DNA from: Mercenaria mercenaria
Taxonomy: Eukaryota > Mollusca > Bivalvia > Venerida > Veneridae
Reading direction: 5' to 3'
Assembly: GCF_021730395.1 (NCBI RefSeq)
Contig: NC_069373.1
Coordinates: forward strand, 50,620,501-50,684,500
DNA: 64,000 nucleotides
Under the pieces are notes generated by a model. The model saw only the letters and a program-made list of their open reading frames with translations, had not been told where the DNA came from and did not search any database. Of this stretch, positions 61,820 to 64,000 are shown one piece after another. The position numbers and the translations under genes were made by a program. The first letter of the stretch is position 1; each line of letters opens with the position of its first letter.

Positions 61820-62530
61820 TACCCCCCGACAACAAAGTTTTAAGGGGGGGTGTACTGGTTTCAGGTTGTCTGTCCATAGACGCAATTTGTGCGCACCATC
61901 TCTCCTTATCCCCTTGACAGAATTTAATGAAACTTCACACAAGTGATCAGTACCAACAGTAGTTGTGCATGGGACATGTTAGGTTCTTTTAGAAGAAAAA
62001 AATTGCAGAGTTATGGGACTTTGTTTTTTTTGTTACTATACTATATACATAGACACAATCTTGTGCGCACCATCTCTCCTCATCCCCTTGACACAATTTA
62101 ATGAAACTTCACACAAGTCATCAGTAACAACAGTAATTGTGCATGGGGCATGTTAGGTTCTTTCAGCGACAAAAATTGCAAAGTTATGGGACTTTGATTG
62201 TTGTTAACATACTATGTACATACAGTCTGCATATGCAATCTTGTGCGTGCCTAATCTACCAAACCCTTGCCTTGCACACAATTTAATGAAACTTCACACA
62301 AGTGATCAGTACCAAACTTAGTTGTGCATGGTGCATGTTACATTCTTTTAGATAAATATTCTGCATAGTTATGGGACTTTGTTTTTTGTTACTATACTGT
62401 ATACATACAGTCTATATACATACAGTCCACATAATTATGCAAGCTTGTGTGCGTCAAATTGCAATGTACTGTGTCAGTGCATGCCGGGGGGGGGGGGGGG
62501 GGACATTCATCACCTTTTGTGATAGCTCTA
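61820..62530. repeat. C/G-run bounded element with ~180-bp tandem units
   Basis: Begins 'accccccgacaacaaag' and 'aaggggggtgtactgg'; ends with a run of 17 or more G (about 62486-62502) and 'gacattcatcacctttt'. Three units with 'acaatttaatgaaacttcac', 'acaagtgatcagtaccaa', 'tagttgtgcatgg' and 'agttatgggactttg' recur about every 175-186 bases (61915, 62091, 62277). No coding capacity. Confidence 0.82.
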
Positions 62531-63680
62531 GTTTTGTTACTGTATTTGATACCACCCTCACCTGCAGAAATGGACCAAGAGTTTCTCGTATTCCCGTGGA
62601 TTTAGATTTGACTTTTCATCACAAATAAGTTGTAGAATTTAAAACATTAAAATTACCATTGTGTAATAAAAAGATATTTTCTGTAGTAAATACATCAAGA
62701 AATATGACAATTAATTGCATAATCAATAATTTATGGCAAATTTGCTAACACCATCAGAAAAAAATAAGGATTTTTTTGAAAATTCAGTAAAATGCTGATA
62801 GTTTCGTCAATAGGCGTTCAAATCACTTGAAATTTTCAGTGTGTCAGTTTTGTACTATTCCTGTCTAGAAAATAACAAACAAACTATTTGACAACTTCAA
62901 GGCAAAAAACGAGAATATGGGAAACCCTGAGAATACGAGAAACAGGGATAATCATTCTTTAAAATGGCACCCGTGGCAAAAATTCCTCACATACAGTGTC
63001 ACCCAAATGCTTAAGATCTCAACTGGCAGTCCCTTCAACAAAGTCACATCAAAAATTCCCTTATTCATAAAGTACAGTCTTTATTGCAGTTGACTATAAT
63101 GACCTCACAGAAGGAACCTAAATTACTTGATCCCACAATCTCATACGCAATAGCCAATACCATCTTAACTCCTTGTTTTCAAGAACAATTTGTTCCTGGA
63201 ATGGCCTTCCCCTACACAGTCCAGTCCCAATTTGATTCTATTCACTGAGACGCTGGTAAATGTAACCTTCTTAGCTATATGTTTTTAATCTTAAAGTAAT
63301 TGTAGTTCTTTTTAACTTTGCACCTAATGAGCTTGCTCATATTTTATATTTTAAGTCTTTTATTTTAATGTCCCAGAGAAGTGCCTCCCAGTTGTAATCA
63401 GAATTGATTGTTGGGCAGTACACTGTAGATGAAATATTTAAGTATAATGGTAATGGTAATGCATTACCATGGCATGGTAATGGTAATGCATTACGTTACA
63501 AGTAATCAGACTCCATCCCTTTAAATTGGTAACCAATTTCTTCAGGTTTTGAAAATATCTATTCTAGTCATTTTACAATCATTATACCAGTACTTATAAT
63601 ATATTTTCAGTAACAGTGTGTGAAATAAACTCCTGCTGTGTTGAAAATAAAGTATTATTTAAGTTTTACTTTAATTTCAG
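62531..63680 (+). other. TIMM17 intron 1, 3' part
   Basis: No exon seen. A short repeat cluster of 'taatggtaatgcatta' and its inverse occurs at 63446-63500. The intron ends in the acceptor 'tactttaatttcag'. Confidence 0.45.
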
Positions 63681-63780
63681 TCCATGGCGTATAGTAGACG
63701 ACTGTGGTGGAGCATTTTCCATGGGACTGTTGGGTGGTTCAGTGTTTCATGGCATCTCAGGGTTTAGAAATGCACCTAGT
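63681..63780 (+). CDS. TIMM17: TIMM17, second coding exon
   Basis: 100 bases: one base completing the Cys codon of exon 1, then [20 protein letters not shown] and [13 protein letters not shown], followed by donor GTAAGT. It covers the conserved IVDDCGGAF block and the first glycine-rich membrane segment of Tim17, where animal homologues read FTMGxIGGGxFQAIKGFRNAP. Replacements GGG to GGS and QAIKGF to HGISGF make this copy somewhat divergent, but FRNAPS matches insect Tim17. The remaining membrane segments are beyond the window edge. Whether it is the main Tim17 or a paralogue cannot be decided. Confidence 0.93.
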
Positions 63781-64000
63781 GTAAGTAGATACTGTTTATT
63801 GGCAAAATTGGCCAACTCTCTCCAAGAATTTGGAGAGAATACTGCTTCTTAGTGTTCACAACTTTTTTCCTGAAGTGGGGAGGGTGTTTAATGATTAAGG
63901 CTCCCAGATTTACACATTTTAACGAGTCAGTCCATGTCGTGTTTGGCTGGTAAGCGTTTACAAAATTTCTACACAGTTAAACGTGGCAATCAATCTTCCA
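63781..64000 (+). other. Start of TIMM17 intron 2
   Basis: Follows donor gtaagt; no further exon before the window ends. Confidence 0.5.

Overview
The window is nuclear DNA from an animal. AT-rich sequence, spliced genes with GT/AG introns, and dense short repeats of kinds common in bivalve mollusc genomes (foldback elements, tRNA-derived SINEs, ~145-bp period tandem blocks) suggest a bivalve, possibly a venerid-like clam. The bivalve assignment is inference from repeat style and protein similarity recalled from memory; no search was run. No operons, CRISPR arrays, rRNA genes, LTR elements or capsid/reverse-transcriptase ORFs were recognised.

Three host loci are supported. (1) 11174-20902, + strand: the last four coding exons of a Shal/Kv4-type voltage-gated potassium channel, from the end of the selectivity filter through S6 to the C-terminal PDZ-type ligand. 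The large upstream exon (T1, S1-S5) is not in the window. (2) 28.4-50.0 kb: a head-to-tail duplication of a ~10-kb unit, each unit carrying a seven-exon two-domain sulfurtransferase gene (rhodanese / mercaptopyruvate sulfurtransferase family) on the - strand. Copy 1 (30071-37700) reads as a complete 289-residue protein. Copy 2 (41541-47892) has a one-base deletion in exon 3. (3) 57107-63780, + strand: the first two coding exons of TIMM17, the mitochondrial TIM23-complex subunit. Exon 1 is a 26-base coding stub, separated from exon 2 by a 6.5-kb intron full of transposons; the gene continues past the window.

The rest is repeats. 1-11 kb is presumably Kv4 upstream intron. The Kv4 introns hold TTAA-flanked and TGAGCC-ended foldback elements and a ~55-bp tandem array whose unit contains the splice donor of the preceding exon. 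21-28 kb is intergenic, with a second tandem array. The two sulfurtransferase units give a natural filled-site/empty-site comparison: several elements sit in one copy only, so they arrived after the duplication. 50-57 kb holds a 12-unit 48-bp array readable on both strands, more foldback elements and a ~155-bp period array. 57.4-62.5 kb holds two terminal-inverted-repeat elements with 5-bp target duplications, a perfect palindrome inside another element, and a C/G-run bounded array.

The most interesting points are the splice-donor minisatellite in Kv4, the mosaic divergence of the duplicated sulfurtransferases, and the recurrence of ~145-180-bp internal periodicity in four otherwise different repeat elements.
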